Made by a program: the position numbers and the translations under genes. The notes under the pieces were generated by a model. That model ran no database searches and was not told the DNA's origin. It worked only from the letters and a program-made list of their open reading frames with translations. A stretch of 64,000 bases of DNA from Bradyrhizobium tropiciagri (lineage in GTDB: Bacteria; Pseudomonadota; Alphaproteobacteria; Rhizobiales; Xanthobacteraceae). The stretch's first letter is position 1; each line of letters begins with the position of its first letter. The stretch is from assembly GCF_001189845.1 (NCBI RefSeq), contig NZ_LFLZ01000049.1:1-64000 (forward strand). Direction: 5' to 3'. Positions 8,239 to 16,470 of the stretch are shown here, in pieces.

Positions 8239-9690
8239 ATGAACATGAACATCATGAACGTCGATTACTCGACCAAGATTCCGAACAATGTGAATCTCGC
8301 CGAGGACCGCCAGGTGCTGAAGGCGCTGGAGGGATGGCATCCCGGCTACATGGACTGGTGGAAGGACATGGGGCCGGACGGCTTCCAGGAGTCGCTGGTC
8401 TATCTGCGCACCGCCTATTCGGTCGATCCGCGCGGCTGGGCCAAGTTCGACTACGTGCGGATGCCCGAATATCGCTGGGGCATCTTGCTTGCCCCGCAGG
8501 AAGAGAACCGTGTCATTCCGTTCGGCGAAGACTTTGGCAAGCCGGCCTGGCAGGAAGTCCCCGGTGAGCATCGCGCGATGCTGCGCCGCCTGATCGTGAT
8601 CCAGGGCGACACCGAGCCGGCCTCCGTCGAGCAGCAGCGCCATCTCGGCAAGACCGCGCCGTCGCTCTACGACATGCGCAATTTGTTCCAGGTCAATGTC
8701 GAGGAAGGCCGCCATCTCTGGGCGATGGTCTACCTGCTGCAGAAATATTTCGGCCGCGACGGCCGCGAGGAGGCGGATGATTTGTTGCGCCGCCGCTCGG
8801 GCGACGCGGATTCGCCGCGCATGCTCGGGGCCTTCAACGAGGCGACGCCGGACTGGCTGTCGTTCTTCATGTTCACCTACTTCACCGACCGCGACGGCAA
8901 GATGCAGCTCCACTCGCTGGCGCAGTCGGGCTTCGATCCGCTGTCGCGCACCTGCCGCTTCATGCTGACCGAGGAAGCCCACCACATGTTCGTCGGCGAG
9001 ACCGGCATCACCCGCGTCGTGCAGCGCACCTGCGATGCGATGAAGGAAGCCGGCATCACCGATCCGAACGACATCGCCAGGATCCGCGCGCTCGGCGTCA
9101 TCGACCTGCCGACCATCCAGAAGAAGCTGAACCTGCACTATTCGCTGTCGCTCGATTTGTTCGGCTCCGAAGTCTCGACCAACGCCGCGAACGCCTTCAA
9201 TGCCGGCATCAAGGGCCGTTACAAGGAAACCACGATCGAGGACGACCATCAGCTGAAGAGCTCGACCTATCCGGTCATGAAGATGGTGGACGGCCAGATC
9301 AAGATGGTCGACGAGCCGGCGCTGACCGCGCTCAACATGCGGCTGCGCGACGACTACACGCAGGATTGCGTCAAGGGCATGCTGCGCTGGAACAAGGTGA
9401 TCTCGACCGCGGGCATCGATTACAAGCTGACGGTGCCGAACACCGCCTTCCACCGCCAGATCGGCGAGTTCAAGGACGTCCATGCGACGCCCGATGGCCT
9501 GCTGATCGACGACGCCACCTGGGCGAGCCGCAAGAACGACTGGCTGCCGTCGACCGCCGACGGCGACTTCATCGCCTCGCTGATGAAGCCGGTGACCGAG
9601 CCCGGCGAGTTCGCCTCCTGGATCTCGGCGCCGAAGGTCGGCATCGACAACAAGCCGGGCGACTTCGAATATGTGAGGATCGAGAGCTGA
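8239..9690 (+). CDS. boxB: benzoyl-CoA 2,3-epoxidase, oxygenase subunit (BoxB)
   Basis: A 483-residue diiron epoxidase component that converts benzoyl-CoA to its 2,3-epoxide with O2. Ferritin-like ligand motifs are visible as EEGRHLW at residues 155-161 and EEAHHMF at residues 245-251. The family-typical segment RRRSGDADSPRML is present. An AAGGAG Shine-Dalgarno precedes ATG 8239. Activity requires the NADPH-dependent reductase BoxA, which is normally adjacent but is absent here: the next genes downstream are a toxin-antitoxin pair on the other strand. Length is slightly above the usual 470-475. Confidence 0.94.
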   Translation: MNMNIMNVDYSTKIPNNVNLAEDRQVLKALEGWHPGYMDWWKDMGPDGFQESLVYLRTAYSVDPRGWAKFDYVRMPEYRWGILLAPQEENRVIPFGEDFGKPAWQEVPGEHRAMLRRLIVIQGDTEPASVEQQRHLGKTAPSLYDMRNLFQVNVEEGRHLWAMVYLLQKYFGRDGREEADDLLRRRSGDADSPRMLGAFNEATPDWLSFFMFTYFTDRDGKMQLHSLAQSGFDPLSRTCRFMLTEEAHHMFVGETGITRVVQRTCDAMKEAGITDPNDIARIRALGVIDLPTIQKKLNLHYSLSLDLFGSEVSTNAANAFNAGIKGRYKETTIEDDHQLKSSTYPVMKMVDGQIKMVDEPALTALNMRLRDDYTQDCVKGMLRWNKVISTAGIDYKLTVPNTAFHRQIGEFKDVHATPDGLLIDDATWASRKNDWLPSTADGDFIASLMKPVTEPGEFASWISAPKVGIDNKPGDFEYVRIES

Positions 9691-9698
9691 TCCGCTCG

Positions 9699-9790
9699 AG
9701 CATGATCCGGAAAAGTGTGAAGCGGTTTTCCGAAGAGATCATGCTCAAAGAATAAATCAGGTCATGATGCGAAATCGTATCATGACCTGA
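9699..9790. repeat. family D repeat (copy 1) plus adjoining perfect hairpin
   Basis: GCATGATCCGGAAAAGTG and the CGGTTTTCCG...GATCATGC arms form the family D unit at 9700-9747. A perfect 12-base stem, TCAGGTCATGAT/ATCATGACCTGA, follows at 9758-9790. It lies downstream of boxB. Similar units occur at 23284 and 44803. Confidence 0.75.
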
Positions 9791-9817
9791 TCGTTCCTCT
9801 CCTGCCGGAGGGGCCGG

Positions 9818-9862
9818 AAAGGGGTGAGCCGAGAAGGTCCTGGCTCGCCCCTTTTCTTTTTT
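9818..9862 (+). terminator. Rho-independent terminator after boxB
   Basis: AAGGGGTGAGCC pairs with GGCTCGCCCCTT, followed by TTTCTTTTTT. This is the end of the box operon on the plus strand. Confidence 0.8.
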
Positions 9863-9888
9863 GGCCAGATGCCGGCATGAAGCCGGCC

Positions 9889-10185
9889 TCAATCGTCATT
9901 TGCAAGTTCGTCGGGCCACATCTGCGCGCCGTGAAGCACGCGCAAAATGCGAACAGTCTCACCGTCGACAAGGTACGCCGCGACATAAGGTGTGCGCGGG
10001 ATGACCAGCTCGCGCGTGCCTGCGACGCGTCCGGGCCGACCACTGTCAGGAAAGTCGAGCAGGCGCCGCGCGGCATCGGCAATCCGCTCGTCAACATGAA
10101 CCGCAGCAAGTGGGTTCTCGGCTTCGATGTAACTGAAAATGTCGTCGCGATCGGACAACGCGAAGCGCGACCAGACGAGTTTCAC
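9889..10185 (-). CDS. RelE/ParE-family toxin
   Basis: A 98-residue ParE/RelE-fold protein opening WSRFALSDRDDIFSYI and ending with the strand pair YLVDGETVRILRVLHGAQMW. ParE-like toxins poison gyrase while RelE types cleave mRNA, and sequence alone does not settle which applies. Its start overlaps the antitoxin stop by four bases (ATGA), the usual coupled arrangement with the antitoxin first. It separates the box genes from the SDR gene and is convergent with boxB. Confidence 0.88.
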   Translation of the reverse strand: MKLVWSRFALSDRDDIFSYIEAENPLAAVHVDERIADAARRLLDFPDSGRPGRVAGTRELVIPRTPYVAAYLVDGETVRILRVLHGAQMWPDELANDD

Positions 10186-10490
10186 CGCTTGCGCTCCGCC
10201 GCTTTTCGAAGCGCGGCGGCACGGCGTTGCTTGAAATGCGCTTCGACTTCGGAATCATCGAGGCTGGGCCGGGTATCCGCCAGGGCCTGGCGCACCTTCT
10301 CGCGAAACCAGCCGTCGTAGGCTTGGCTGCTGCTTACGAGCTCCAGGGGAAGCATGCCTTCATTGGCCGTGCGCGTCAGCAGGATCCGCACGGCGTCGGA
10401 TACCGTGAGGCCCATGTTCTCTAGAACCGCAGTGGCCTTTTCCTTTACGTCCGCATCAATGCGGGTTTGGATAAGGGCATTCGACGCCAT
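10182..10490 (-). CDS. RelB/DinJ-family antitoxin
   Basis: A 102-residue antitoxin. The N-terminal ribbon-helix-helix (IQTRIDADVKEKATAVLENM, then GLTVSDAVRILLTR) binds DNA as a dimer. The basic C-terminal half (about residues 55-102) would wrap the toxin. AAGGAGGGG precedes the ATG. A perfect palindrome 32 bases upstream at 10522-10540 is the likely autoregulatory operator. It is the first gene of a two-gene operon. Confidence 0.9.
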   Translation of the reverse strand: MASNALIQTRIDADVKEKATAVLENMGLTVSDAVRILLTRTANEGMLPLELVSSSQAYDGWFREKVRQALADTRPSLDDSEVEAHFKQRRAAALRKAAERKR

Positions 10491-10521
10491 AGCGCCCCTC
10501 CTTGTTTGCTATCAATGTAAT

Positions 10522-10540
10522 GCATTTGAATGACAAATGC
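10522..10540. promoter_or_regulatory. candidate toxin-antitoxin operator
   Basis: GCATTTG-AATGA-CAAATGC is a perfect 7-5-7 inverted repeat upstream of the antitoxin start, within the expected promoter. Ribbon-helix-helix antitoxins bind sites of this size and repress their own operon. Confidence 0.6.
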
Positions 10541-10628
10541 CAGAGGTGCCACAACCTGTGGCCGGAGCTGAGCACGGCGGCTAATTCGGCTCCGCCTCTC
10601 GGCGCGTCCATTGCCTGCATGATCAAAG

Positions 10629-10662
10629 AAGGGCGCCACGCTGCCAGCGAGGCGCCCTTTAT
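10629..10662 (-). terminator. Rho-independent terminator after the SDR gene
   Basis: On the minus strand AAGGGCGCC pairs with GGCGCCCTT, followed by CTTTG. It lies just beyond the SDR stop codon and before the antitoxin promoter. Confidence 0.6.
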
Positions 10663-10716
10663 CACCGTCCCGCTGATCGGCGCGGGAATGCCTGATGGTT
10701 GTGAGAGCCGCGGTTG

Positions 10717-11517
10717 CTACCCCGCGATCTCCAGCCCCGCGGTCGCGTAGACCACGCCGCCGTCGACCGCGATGGTGTTGCCCACCACATAATCGCCGGC
10801 GCGCGAGGCGAGATAGATCGCGGTGCCCGCCATATCCTCGTCGCTGCCGACCCGCCGAGACGGGACGCGCTGTGCGACCTCATCGGCGTGGTCGCGCGCG
10901 GCGCGGTTCATGTCCGACTTGAAGGCGCCCGGCGCGATCGCGGTGACGTTGATGTTGTCCTTGATCAGTCGCGTCGCCATCCGGCGCGTCAGGTGGATCA
11001 CCGCGGCCTTGCTGGCGGCATAGGAATAGGTCTCCATCGGGTTGACGAAGATGCCGTCGATCGAGGCGATGTTGATCACCTTGCCGGGCTTGTCATGGCT
11101 CGCCGCCGCACGCAGCGGCTTGGCCAGCGCCTTGGTCAGGAAGAAGATCGACTTGACGTTGAGGTTCATCACCTTGTCCCAGCCGCTCTCCGGGAATTCG
11201 TCGAAATCCGCGCCCCATGCCGCGCCGGCATTGTTGACCAGGATGTCGAGCTTCGGCTCGCGCTTGATGATCTCGCCGGCGAGCTTGTCGCAGCCCTCGA
11301 CGGTCGAGATGTCGATCGGCAGCGCGATGCATTCGCCATCATAGGCGGCTGACAGTTCCTGGGCGGTGGCCTCGCAGGGACCTGCCTTGCGCGCGGTGAT
11401 GTAGACCTTGGCGGCACCCTGCGCCAGGAATCCCGCCGCGATCATCTTGCCGATGCCGCGCGATCCCCCGGTCACCAATGCGACGCGGCCCTTCAGTGAA
11501 AACAGATCCTTGAACAT
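10717..11517 (-). CDS. short-chain dehydrogenase/reductase
   Basis: A 266-residue classical SDR. The NAD(P)-binding TGxxxGxG motif is VTGGSRGIG near residue 17, the NNAG motif is VNNAGAAWG, and the catalytic YxxxK is YSYAASKAA. The C-terminal region (YLASRAGDYVVGNTIAVDGG) is typical of the family. I chose ATG 11517 because GGAGGAGCGC lies directly before it; an upstream extension to 11571 has no such site. The substrate cannot be assigned. It is transcribed away from the neighbouring polysaccharide deacetylase region as a single gene. Confidence 0.9.
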   Translation of the reverse strand: MFKDLFSLKGRVALVTGGSRGIGKMIAAGFLAQGAAKVYITARKAGPCEATAQELSAAYDGECIALPIDISTVEGCDKLAGEIIKREPKLDILVNNAGAAWGADFDEFPESGWDKVMNLNVKSIFFLTKALAKPLRAAASHDKPGKVINIASIDGIFVNPMETYSYAASKAAVIHLTRRMATRLIKDNINVTAIAPGAFKSDMNRAARDHADEVAQRVPSRRVGSDEDMAGTAIYLASRAGDYVVGNTIAVDGGVVYATAGLEIAG

Positions 11518-11677
11518 GCGCTCCTCCATTGCGTTGTCAGTGGTTCTGATCGCGGCCGCGGATCGAGTCAAGGAAGGAGAGGGTCTGGATGCAGCGAAGC
11601 GAAATCCGGGGCAGCTCTATTCGTGGTGGCGGCCGTCCCGGATTGCGCTTCGCTCCATCCGGGCTACGTATGCAGGC

Positions 11678-12736
11678 TCACGCCGCATCAATCCGGCGAA
11701 AGCCGTTCCACACCGCGGTGGCAGCGCCGGAGGTCAGCACCGGCAAGAGCCGCGCGTCCTGGTAATTGCCGTTCAGCGAGACCCGTTGCAACGCGGTCAG
11801 GTGATCGGCGCTTTCGGGAAACAGCATGCCCGGCCGTGTCGTCACCGCGGTCCGGAAGCCGATTGACCTCGCGAGGGCGAATTCGCGCTGCCCGGCGGCG
11901 ATCCGGTCGCCATAGGGATAGGCGAGATGCGCGACTTGCCGCTGCAGCGCGTCCTCGATCCGCGCCCGGCTGGTGGCGAGCTCGAACGACGCGATGGTCT
12001 CGCTCTGCTTGGCGAGATTGCAATGGGTGATGGTGTGGGCGCCGATCGTGACCAGCGGATCGTCGGCAAAGCCGCGCAATTCGTCCCAGGACATGCAGAG
12101 CTCGCGCGCGATGCTGGCCTCGTCGACGCCGTGGCGGATGCACAGCTCGGAGATTGCGGCCTGCATCTCCTGCTCGCGCGGCAGCGAACGCAGCCAGTCG
12201 TGCATGCGGCCGAACGCCGTGCGCTTGGCCTGCGGCGTCGCGGTATCGATCCGCGTCATGGTGCCGTCGATCGGCACCTCGATCGCGGTCGCGGCCGCGA
12301 TCACCCGCTCCAGCGCGATCCACCACAATTTGCCGCAGCCCTCGGCGAAGTCGCTCGGGACAAAGACGGTGAACGGCGCGTTGAACTCGCGCATGACCGG
12401 CAGCGCGAAATCGCGGTTGTCGCGATAGCCGTCGTCGCAGGTGAAGCAGGCGAAGCGCCGCGCGAAATTCCGTTCGGTGAGGCGGCGATGCGCCTCGTCC
12501 ATGCTGATGATTTCGACGTCGAGCGCGCGCAGATGCGTCAGCATCGCGCGCAGAAAGTCCGGCGTGACCTCGAGATGATGGTTGGGCTGGAACGCGTCGG
12601 CGCGCCGCGGGCGGACGTGATGCAGCATGAAGATGGCGCCGACGCCGGCGAAAATCGGCCGCAGCAGGATGTGCGCACCCGAAAAATACAACGCCTCCAT
12701 CCCGGCACGGATCACGGTGTTGCGGAGTTGTTTCAT
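11678..12736 (-). CDS. polysaccharide deacetylase family protein (NodB-like)
   Basis: About 352 residues. The NodB-type metal motif appears as FTCDDGYRDN, with LAYPYGD further on, so a divalent-metal-dependent carbohydrate deacetylase is likely. The N-terminal segment LLRPIFAGVGAIFMLHHVRP may associate with the membrane. The C-terminal part, about residues 180-350, is less conserved in my recollection. I prefer ATG 12736 (MKQLRNTVIRAG) because this begins the conserved region. Upstream ATG 12817 (MSDRDNSF) is a possible alternative start. It is divergent from the OmpA-family gene. The target glycan is unknown. Confidence 0.82.
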   Translation of the reverse strand: MKQLRNTVIRAGMEALYFSGAHILLRPIFAGVGAIFMLHHVRPRRADAFQPNHHLEVTPDFLRAMLTHLRALDVEIISMDEAHRRLTERNFARRFACFTCDDGYRDNRDFALPVMREFNAPFTVFVPSDFAEGCGKLWWIALERVIAAATAIEVPIDGTMTRIDTATPQAKRTAFGRMHDWLRSLPREQEMQAAISELCIRHGVDEASIARELCMSWDELRGFADDPLVTIGAHTITHCNLAKQSETIASFELATSRARIEDALQRQVAHLAYPYGDRIAAGQREFALARSIGFRTAVTTRPGMLFPESADHLTALQRVSLNGNYQDARLLPVLTSGAATAVWNGFRRIDAA

Positions 12737-12903
12737 GAGGGCACGGGCCGGCCGATTTGCATTCCGCCGCAAACTTAGCGAAAGACCACTGAAGAAACTG
12801 TTATCCCGGTCCGACATGGCGCCTCGCCATGGCAGTCGATTTGGGGTTTGACAGTCAGCCAAGGGTTTGTTTTCTCTCTGGTTCCCGACCCGCAGGACGC
12901 TGA

Positions 12904-14298
12904 ATGCACGGACTTTTCAAGTGGAGTAGCAAGTGGTGGCCGGGGGTGATTCCACTGGTCGTCCTGTGGGGTATCGCGGCCTGGACCTCAACGGCGACGG
13001 TCGAGGCGGACCTCGCTGCGCGCTCCAATGCCGCACTGAAGGACACCGTGCTCGACAAGCGCCGCATCAGCGTCGACGGCCGCGACGTGACGTTTTCCGC
13101 CAATGCCTTCTCCGAGGACGGCCGCCTCAGCGCGGTGGCGTCGGTCGAAGCGGTGCCGGGTGTGCGGCTGGTCAACGACGAGACCCGCCTTGTTCCCGAG
13201 GCCAAGCCCTATGTGTGGTCGGCGGAGCGCGACGTGGTGCGCGTCACGCTTGGCGGCAACGCGCCGCTGCCGTCGAGCAAGAGCAAGCTGACCGAGGCCG
13301 CGAAGGCCAGCCTCGGCGGTGTCGAGGTGGTCGATCAGATGGCGCTCGCCCGCGGCGCGCCACAGCGATTCGATCCGGCGGCGCTGTTGCTGCTCGACCA
13401 GATCGGCAAGCTGAAGGAAGGCAAGATCACGCTGACCGACAACAAGGTTGCGCTCGACGGCATGGCGCGCGAGCTCGGCGGGCGCGAAGCGGTCGCGGCG
13501 GCGCTGAAGAACCTGCCGGAGGGCTATTCGATCGCCGCCAACGACATCAAGGCGCCGCCTTACGTGTTTCAGGCCTACAAGGACCCGGTCGCGGTGACGC
13601 TGACGCTGACCGGCTACGTGCCCGACAACAACGTGCATGCCGCGCTGGTCGCCGCCGCCGGCCGCAAGTTCTTCAGCGAGAAGGTGGTCGACAATCTCAA
13701 GGCCAGTATCGGCGCGCCCTCTGGGTTTGCGGCGGCGGTGGTGCCCGCGCTCGGTGCGCTGTCGCGGCTGTCGACCGGCACGCTCGTGGTGTCGGATCGC
13801 GAGGTGAAGCTGTCGGGCGATGCGCTCTACGATGCCGCGGCCGGCCAGATCCGCGACGGGCTCGGCAAGGACTTTCCGCAGGGCTGGCAGTACAAGGCTG
13901 AGGTCACGGTGAAGCCTGCGGCGGCGCCGGTCGATCCCACGGTGTGCCAGCAGCTGTTTTCCGAGATCCTCTCGAAGGGCAAGATCCGCTTCGAGTCGGG
14001 CAAGGCCGATATCGTTCCTGACTCCGCCGGCCTGCTCGACCGCCTGATCGAGACCGCGATGCGCTGTCCCAATGCGACGATCGAGGTCGCCGGCCACACC
14101 GACAGCGATGGCGAGGAGGCGGCCAACCAGGCGCTGTCGGAGCGCCGCGCGCAGGCCGTGGTGGATTACCTGGTGCGCGCCGGACTGCCTGCCAACCGTT
14201 TCACGCCGATCGGCTATGGCAGCACGCAGCCGCTCGCCGGCAACGAGAACGAAGATGGCAAGGCGCAGAACCGCCGCATCGAATTCGTGGTGAAGTAG
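12904..14298 (+). CDS. OmpA-family protein with BON-like repeats
   Basis: A 464-residue envelope protein. An N-terminal hydrophobic anchor (WPGVIPLVVLWGIAAW) is followed by about 300 residues containing BON-like repeats. The C-terminal OmpA domain at about residues 350-464 has the peptidoglycan-binding signature VAGHTDSDGEEAANQALSER and ends QNRRIEFVVK. The protein probably links the inner membrane or periplasm to peptidoglycan. A small membrane protein gene starts two bases after its stop, so the two are co-transcribed. It is divergent from the polysaccharide deacetylase, suggesting a cell-envelope locus. Confidence 0.88.
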   Translation: MHGLFKWSSKWWPGVIPLVVLWGIAAWTSTATVEADLAARSNAALKDTVLDKRRISVDGRDVTFSANAFSEDGRLSAVASVEAVPGVRLVNDETRLVPEAKPYVWSAERDVVRVTLGGNAPLPSSKSKLTEAAKASLGGVEVVDQMALARGAPQRFDPAALLLLDQIGKLKEGKITLTDNKVALDGMARELGGREAVAAALKNLPEGYSIAANDIKAPPYVFQAYKDPVAVTLTLTGYVPDNNVHAALVAAAGRKFFSEKVVDNLKASIGAPSGFAAAVVPALGALSRLSTGTLVVSDREVKLSGDALYDAAAGQIRDGLGKDFPQGWQYKAEVTVKPAAAPVDPTVCQQLFSEILSKGKIRFESGKADIVPDSAGLLDRLIETAMRCPNATIEVAGHTDSDGEEAANQALSERRAQAVVDYLVRAGLPANRFTPIGYGSTQPLAGNENEDGKAQNRRIEFVVK

Positions 14299-14300
14299 CG

Positions 14301-14597
14301 ATGACCGTGCTCGCGACATTCGTCTGGGGTTGGCTGCTCGGCGCCGCGCTGCTCGGCTTCGGCATGGGCTGGATCGCGGTGGTGCACCGGGCGCAGGCCG
14401 TCTCACGGGCCTGGATGATCTGGCTCGCGCTGCTCGCCGCCGCGCTGGTGGCGGCATCATTCGCGCGGGTCGTGCCCGGCCGCTTCGGCTATTGGCTCGA
14501 TCTCTTCCTGATGATGTTCGCGCTCTATCTGGTGGGCTGCGCGATCGGCTCCTGGTTGCGCGACTGGGTGGTCTCGCGCAGCAAGCCCGCGAGCTGA
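14301..14597 (+). CDS. small membrane protein of unknown function
   Basis: A 98-residue protein with three likely membrane segments (WGWLLGAALLGFGMGWIAVV, WMIWLALLAAALVAASFARV and WLDLFLMMFALYLVGCAIGS). It starts two bases after the OmpA-family stop codon, so co-translation and a shared role in the envelope are likely. No catalytic motif is visible and I do not recognise the family. Confidence 0.75.
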   Translation: MTVLATFVWGWLLGAALLGFGMGWIAVVHRAQAVSRAWMIWLALLAAALVAASFARVVPGRFGYWLDLFLMMFALYLVGCAIGSWLRDWVVSRSKPAS

Positions 14598-14669
14598 TCC
14601 CTAAACCCTTGATCCATAGGAGGTGAGCGACGCCGCCACGCGCGGTGCGCGCCGCATGCATTATAGGGC

Positions 14670-14698
14670 TTGACAATAATACGTACGTGCGTATTAAA
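14670..14698 (+). promoter_or_regulatory. TetR promoter and overlapping palindromic operator
   Basis: A consensus -35 TTGACA lies at 14670-14675. The near-perfect 18-base palindrome AATACG-TACGTG-CGTATT (14678-14695) fills the spacer and reaches the -10 region TATTAA (14692-14697). A TetR dimer bound here would block RNA polymerase. Predicted transcription start falls at or next to the ATG, so the mRNA may be leaderless. Confidence 0.75.
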
Positions 14699-14700
14699 TC

Positions 14701-15297
14701 ATGTCCATGCCAAAACCCTCTCTCCGCGATGCCATCCTCGACGCCGGCCTGAAGGAAATGTTCCGGACCGGCTATCACGGCACCAGCGTGCGCGACGTCA
14801 CCACGGCTGCCGGCGCGCCGCAGGGCTCGTTCACCAACCATTTCCGCTCCAAGGAGCTGTTCGCCTCCGAGGTGCTGGACCGCTACTTCACCTATGTGCG
14901 CGGCCTCGTCGCGGAGGCGCTGGGCGACACCGCGCTGCCGCCGCGCGAACGGCTCCGCCGCTATCTCGATCTGATCACCGGCAAGCTCGCCCATGACGGC
15001 TTCACGCGCGGCTGCCTGATCGGCGATTTCAGCCTCGAAGCGTCGGGCACCAGCGAGATGCTGCGCGAGCAGCTCGACGAGATCTTCCGGGAATGGCGCG
15101 CGCCGTTCGCCGCCTGCATCGCCGAGGCCCAGGCCAAGCGCGAGATCGCGTCCGACTTCGATCCCGATGAGCTTGCCGACTTCCTGCTCGCATCCTGGCA
15201 GGGCGCCATGTTGCGCATGAAGGTCGAACGCAGCGCGGCTGCGCTCGAGCGTTTCAAGACGATCGCATTCCAAACCGTGTTCAGGGAGTTGCCATGA
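14701..15297 (+). CDS. TetR/AcrR-family regulator of the dehalogenase operon
   Basis: A 198-residue regulator. The helix-turn-helix occupies about residues 8-55 (DAILDAGLKEMFRTGYHGTS, recognition region APQGSFTNHFRSKE). The remainder is an all-helical ligand domain. ATG 14701 is listed, and ATG 14707 is an equally plausible start because the promoter places transcription within a few bases of both. The stop overlaps the dehalogenase ATG (ATGA), so the two are translationally coupled. Autorepression through the palindrome at 14678-14695 is the likely control, with a halogenated compound or its product as a possible ligand (inference). Confidence 0.9.
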   Translation: MSMPKPSLRDAILDAGLKEMFRTGYHGTSVRDVTTAAGAPQGSFTNHFRSKELFASEVLDRYFTYVRGLVAEALGDTALPPRERLRRYLDLITGKLAHDGFTRGCLIGDFSLEASGTSEMLREQLDEIFREWRAPFAACIAEAQAKREIASDFDPDELADFLLASWQGAMLRMKVERSAAALERFKTIAFQTVFRELP

Positions 15298-16202
15298 CGA
15301 CATCCGCCGACATCAGCCTGCATCATCGCGCCGTGCTCGGGTCTACGATGGCCTATCGCGAGCTTGGGCGCAGCGACGCGCCGCACGTGCTGTTCCTGCA
15401 CGGCAATCCGACGTCGTCCTACATCTGGCGCAACATCATGCCGCTGGTGGCGCCGGTCGGGCACTGCATCGCGCCCGACCTGATCGGCTACGGCCAGTCC
15501 GGCAAGCCCGACATCGCCTACCGCTTCTTCGACCAGGCGGACTATCTCGACGCGCTGATCGACGAGCTCGGCATCACCTCGGCGTATCTCGTCGCCCAGG
15601 ATTGGGGCACGGCGCTCGCATTCCACCTTGCGGCGCGCCGTCCGCAACTCGTGCGCGGGCTCGCCTTCATGGAGTTCATCCGCCCGATGCGGGATTGGTC
15701 CGACTTCCACCAGCACGAGGCGGCGCGGGAGACGTTCCGGAAATTCCGCACGGCGGGCGTCGGCGAGGCGATGATCCTCGACAACAACGCGTTCGTCGAA
15801 CGCGTGCTGCCCGGCTCGATCCTGCGCACGCTCAGCGAGGAGGAGATGGAAGCCTACCGCGCGCCGTTTGTAACGCGCGAGAGCCGCAAGCCGACCTTGA
15901 TGCTGCCGCGTGAGCTGCCGATCGCAGGCGAGCCTGCCGACGTCGATCAGGCGCTCACGGCAGCGCACGCGGCGCTCGCGGCATCGACCTATCCGAAGCT
16001 GCTGTTTGCCGGGTCGCCCGGAGCATTGGTGTCGCCGGCCTTCGCCGCGGAATTCGCGGCGCGGCTGAAGCATTGCGCGGTCATCCAGCTCGGCGCGGGC
16101 GCGCATTACCTGCAGGAAGACCATCCGGAGGCGATCGGCCGCTCGGTCGCCGGCTGGATCGCCGGCATCGAGGCTGCGAGCGCGCAACACCTTGCAGCAT
16201 GA
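15294..16202 (+). CDS. dbeA: haloalkane dehalogenase, DbeA type
   Basis: A 302-residue alpha/beta hydrolase that hydrolyses carbon-halogen bonds. The catalytic pentad is visible: nucleophile D103 (VAQDWG), acid E127 (FMEFIRP), base H271 (GAHYLQEDH), and halide-binding N38 (HGNPTS) and W104. From memory it is very similar to DbjA of B. japonicum but lacks the insertion after the DFH segment that DbjA carries. It keeps G37, T40, I44, Q102 and Q274, the residues reported for the second chloride site of DbeA from B. elkanii. It is translationally coupled to the TetR gene upstream. The natural substrate is unknown for this family. Confidence 0.93.
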   Translation: MTTSADISLHHRAVLGSTMAYRELGRSDAPHVLFLHGNPTSSYIWRNIMPLVAPVGHCIAPDLIGYGQSGKPDIAYRFFDQADYLDALIDELGITSAYLVAQDWGTALAFHLAARRPQLVRGLAFMEFIRPMRDWSDFHQHEAARETFRKFRTAGVGEAMILDNNAFVERVLPGSILRTLSEEEMEAYRAPFVTRESRKPTLMLPRELPIAGEPADVDQALTAAHAALAASTYPKLLFAGSPGALVSPAFAAEFAARLKHCAVIQLGAGAHYLQEDHPEAIGRSVAGWIAGIEAASAQHLAA

Positions 16203-16221
16203 GCGGATGGGAGAACACGCC

Positions 16222-16449
16222 GTGACCGACCTCTCGATCACCTATTGCCGTCCCTGCGGCTACGAGACACGCGCCAGGGCGGCGGCCACGCTGCTGCGCG
16301 AACGCCTTGGCCTCGATGCGGAGCTGGTGCCGGGCAAGGGCGGCGTCTTCGAGGTCAGGCTTGACGGCAAAGTGATCGCCAGGCGCGTGAAGGGACATTT
16401 CCCCGATGCCGCTGACATCGTCACCGCGGTGGCTAGCGCGCGGACGTAA
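16222..16449 (+). CDS. SelT/SelW/SelH-like (Rdx family) small protein
   Basis: A 75-residue thioredoxin-fold protein with the redox CxxC motif near the N-terminus (ITYCRPCGYETRARA) and the core ELVPGKGGVFEVRLDGKVIA, both typical of the Rdx family. GTG 16222 is chosen because GGGAG lies eight bases upstream; earlier TTG/ATG codons overlap the dehalogenase stop and lack such a site. It is the last gene of the tetR-dehalogenase operon and is followed by a terminator. A direct role in dehalogenation is not established. Confidence 0.85.
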   Translation: MTDLSITYCRPCGYETRARAAATLLRERLGLDAELVPGKGGVFEVRLDGKVIARRVKGHFPDAADIVTAVASART

Positions 16450-16470
16450 CCAACCGCGGACTGGCCTCGT

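Noticed and set aside
10445..10665. Short minus-strand frames upstream of the antitoxin
   Set aside because: They cross the antitoxin operator and a terminator, with no family similarity.
12988..15303. A 771-codon open frame on the minus strand across the OmpA, membrane and TetR genes
   Set aside because: It is a shadow of three plus-strand genes with clear motifs, has Arg/His/Asp-rich composition typical of antisense frames in high-GC DNA, and lacks a ribosome-binding site.
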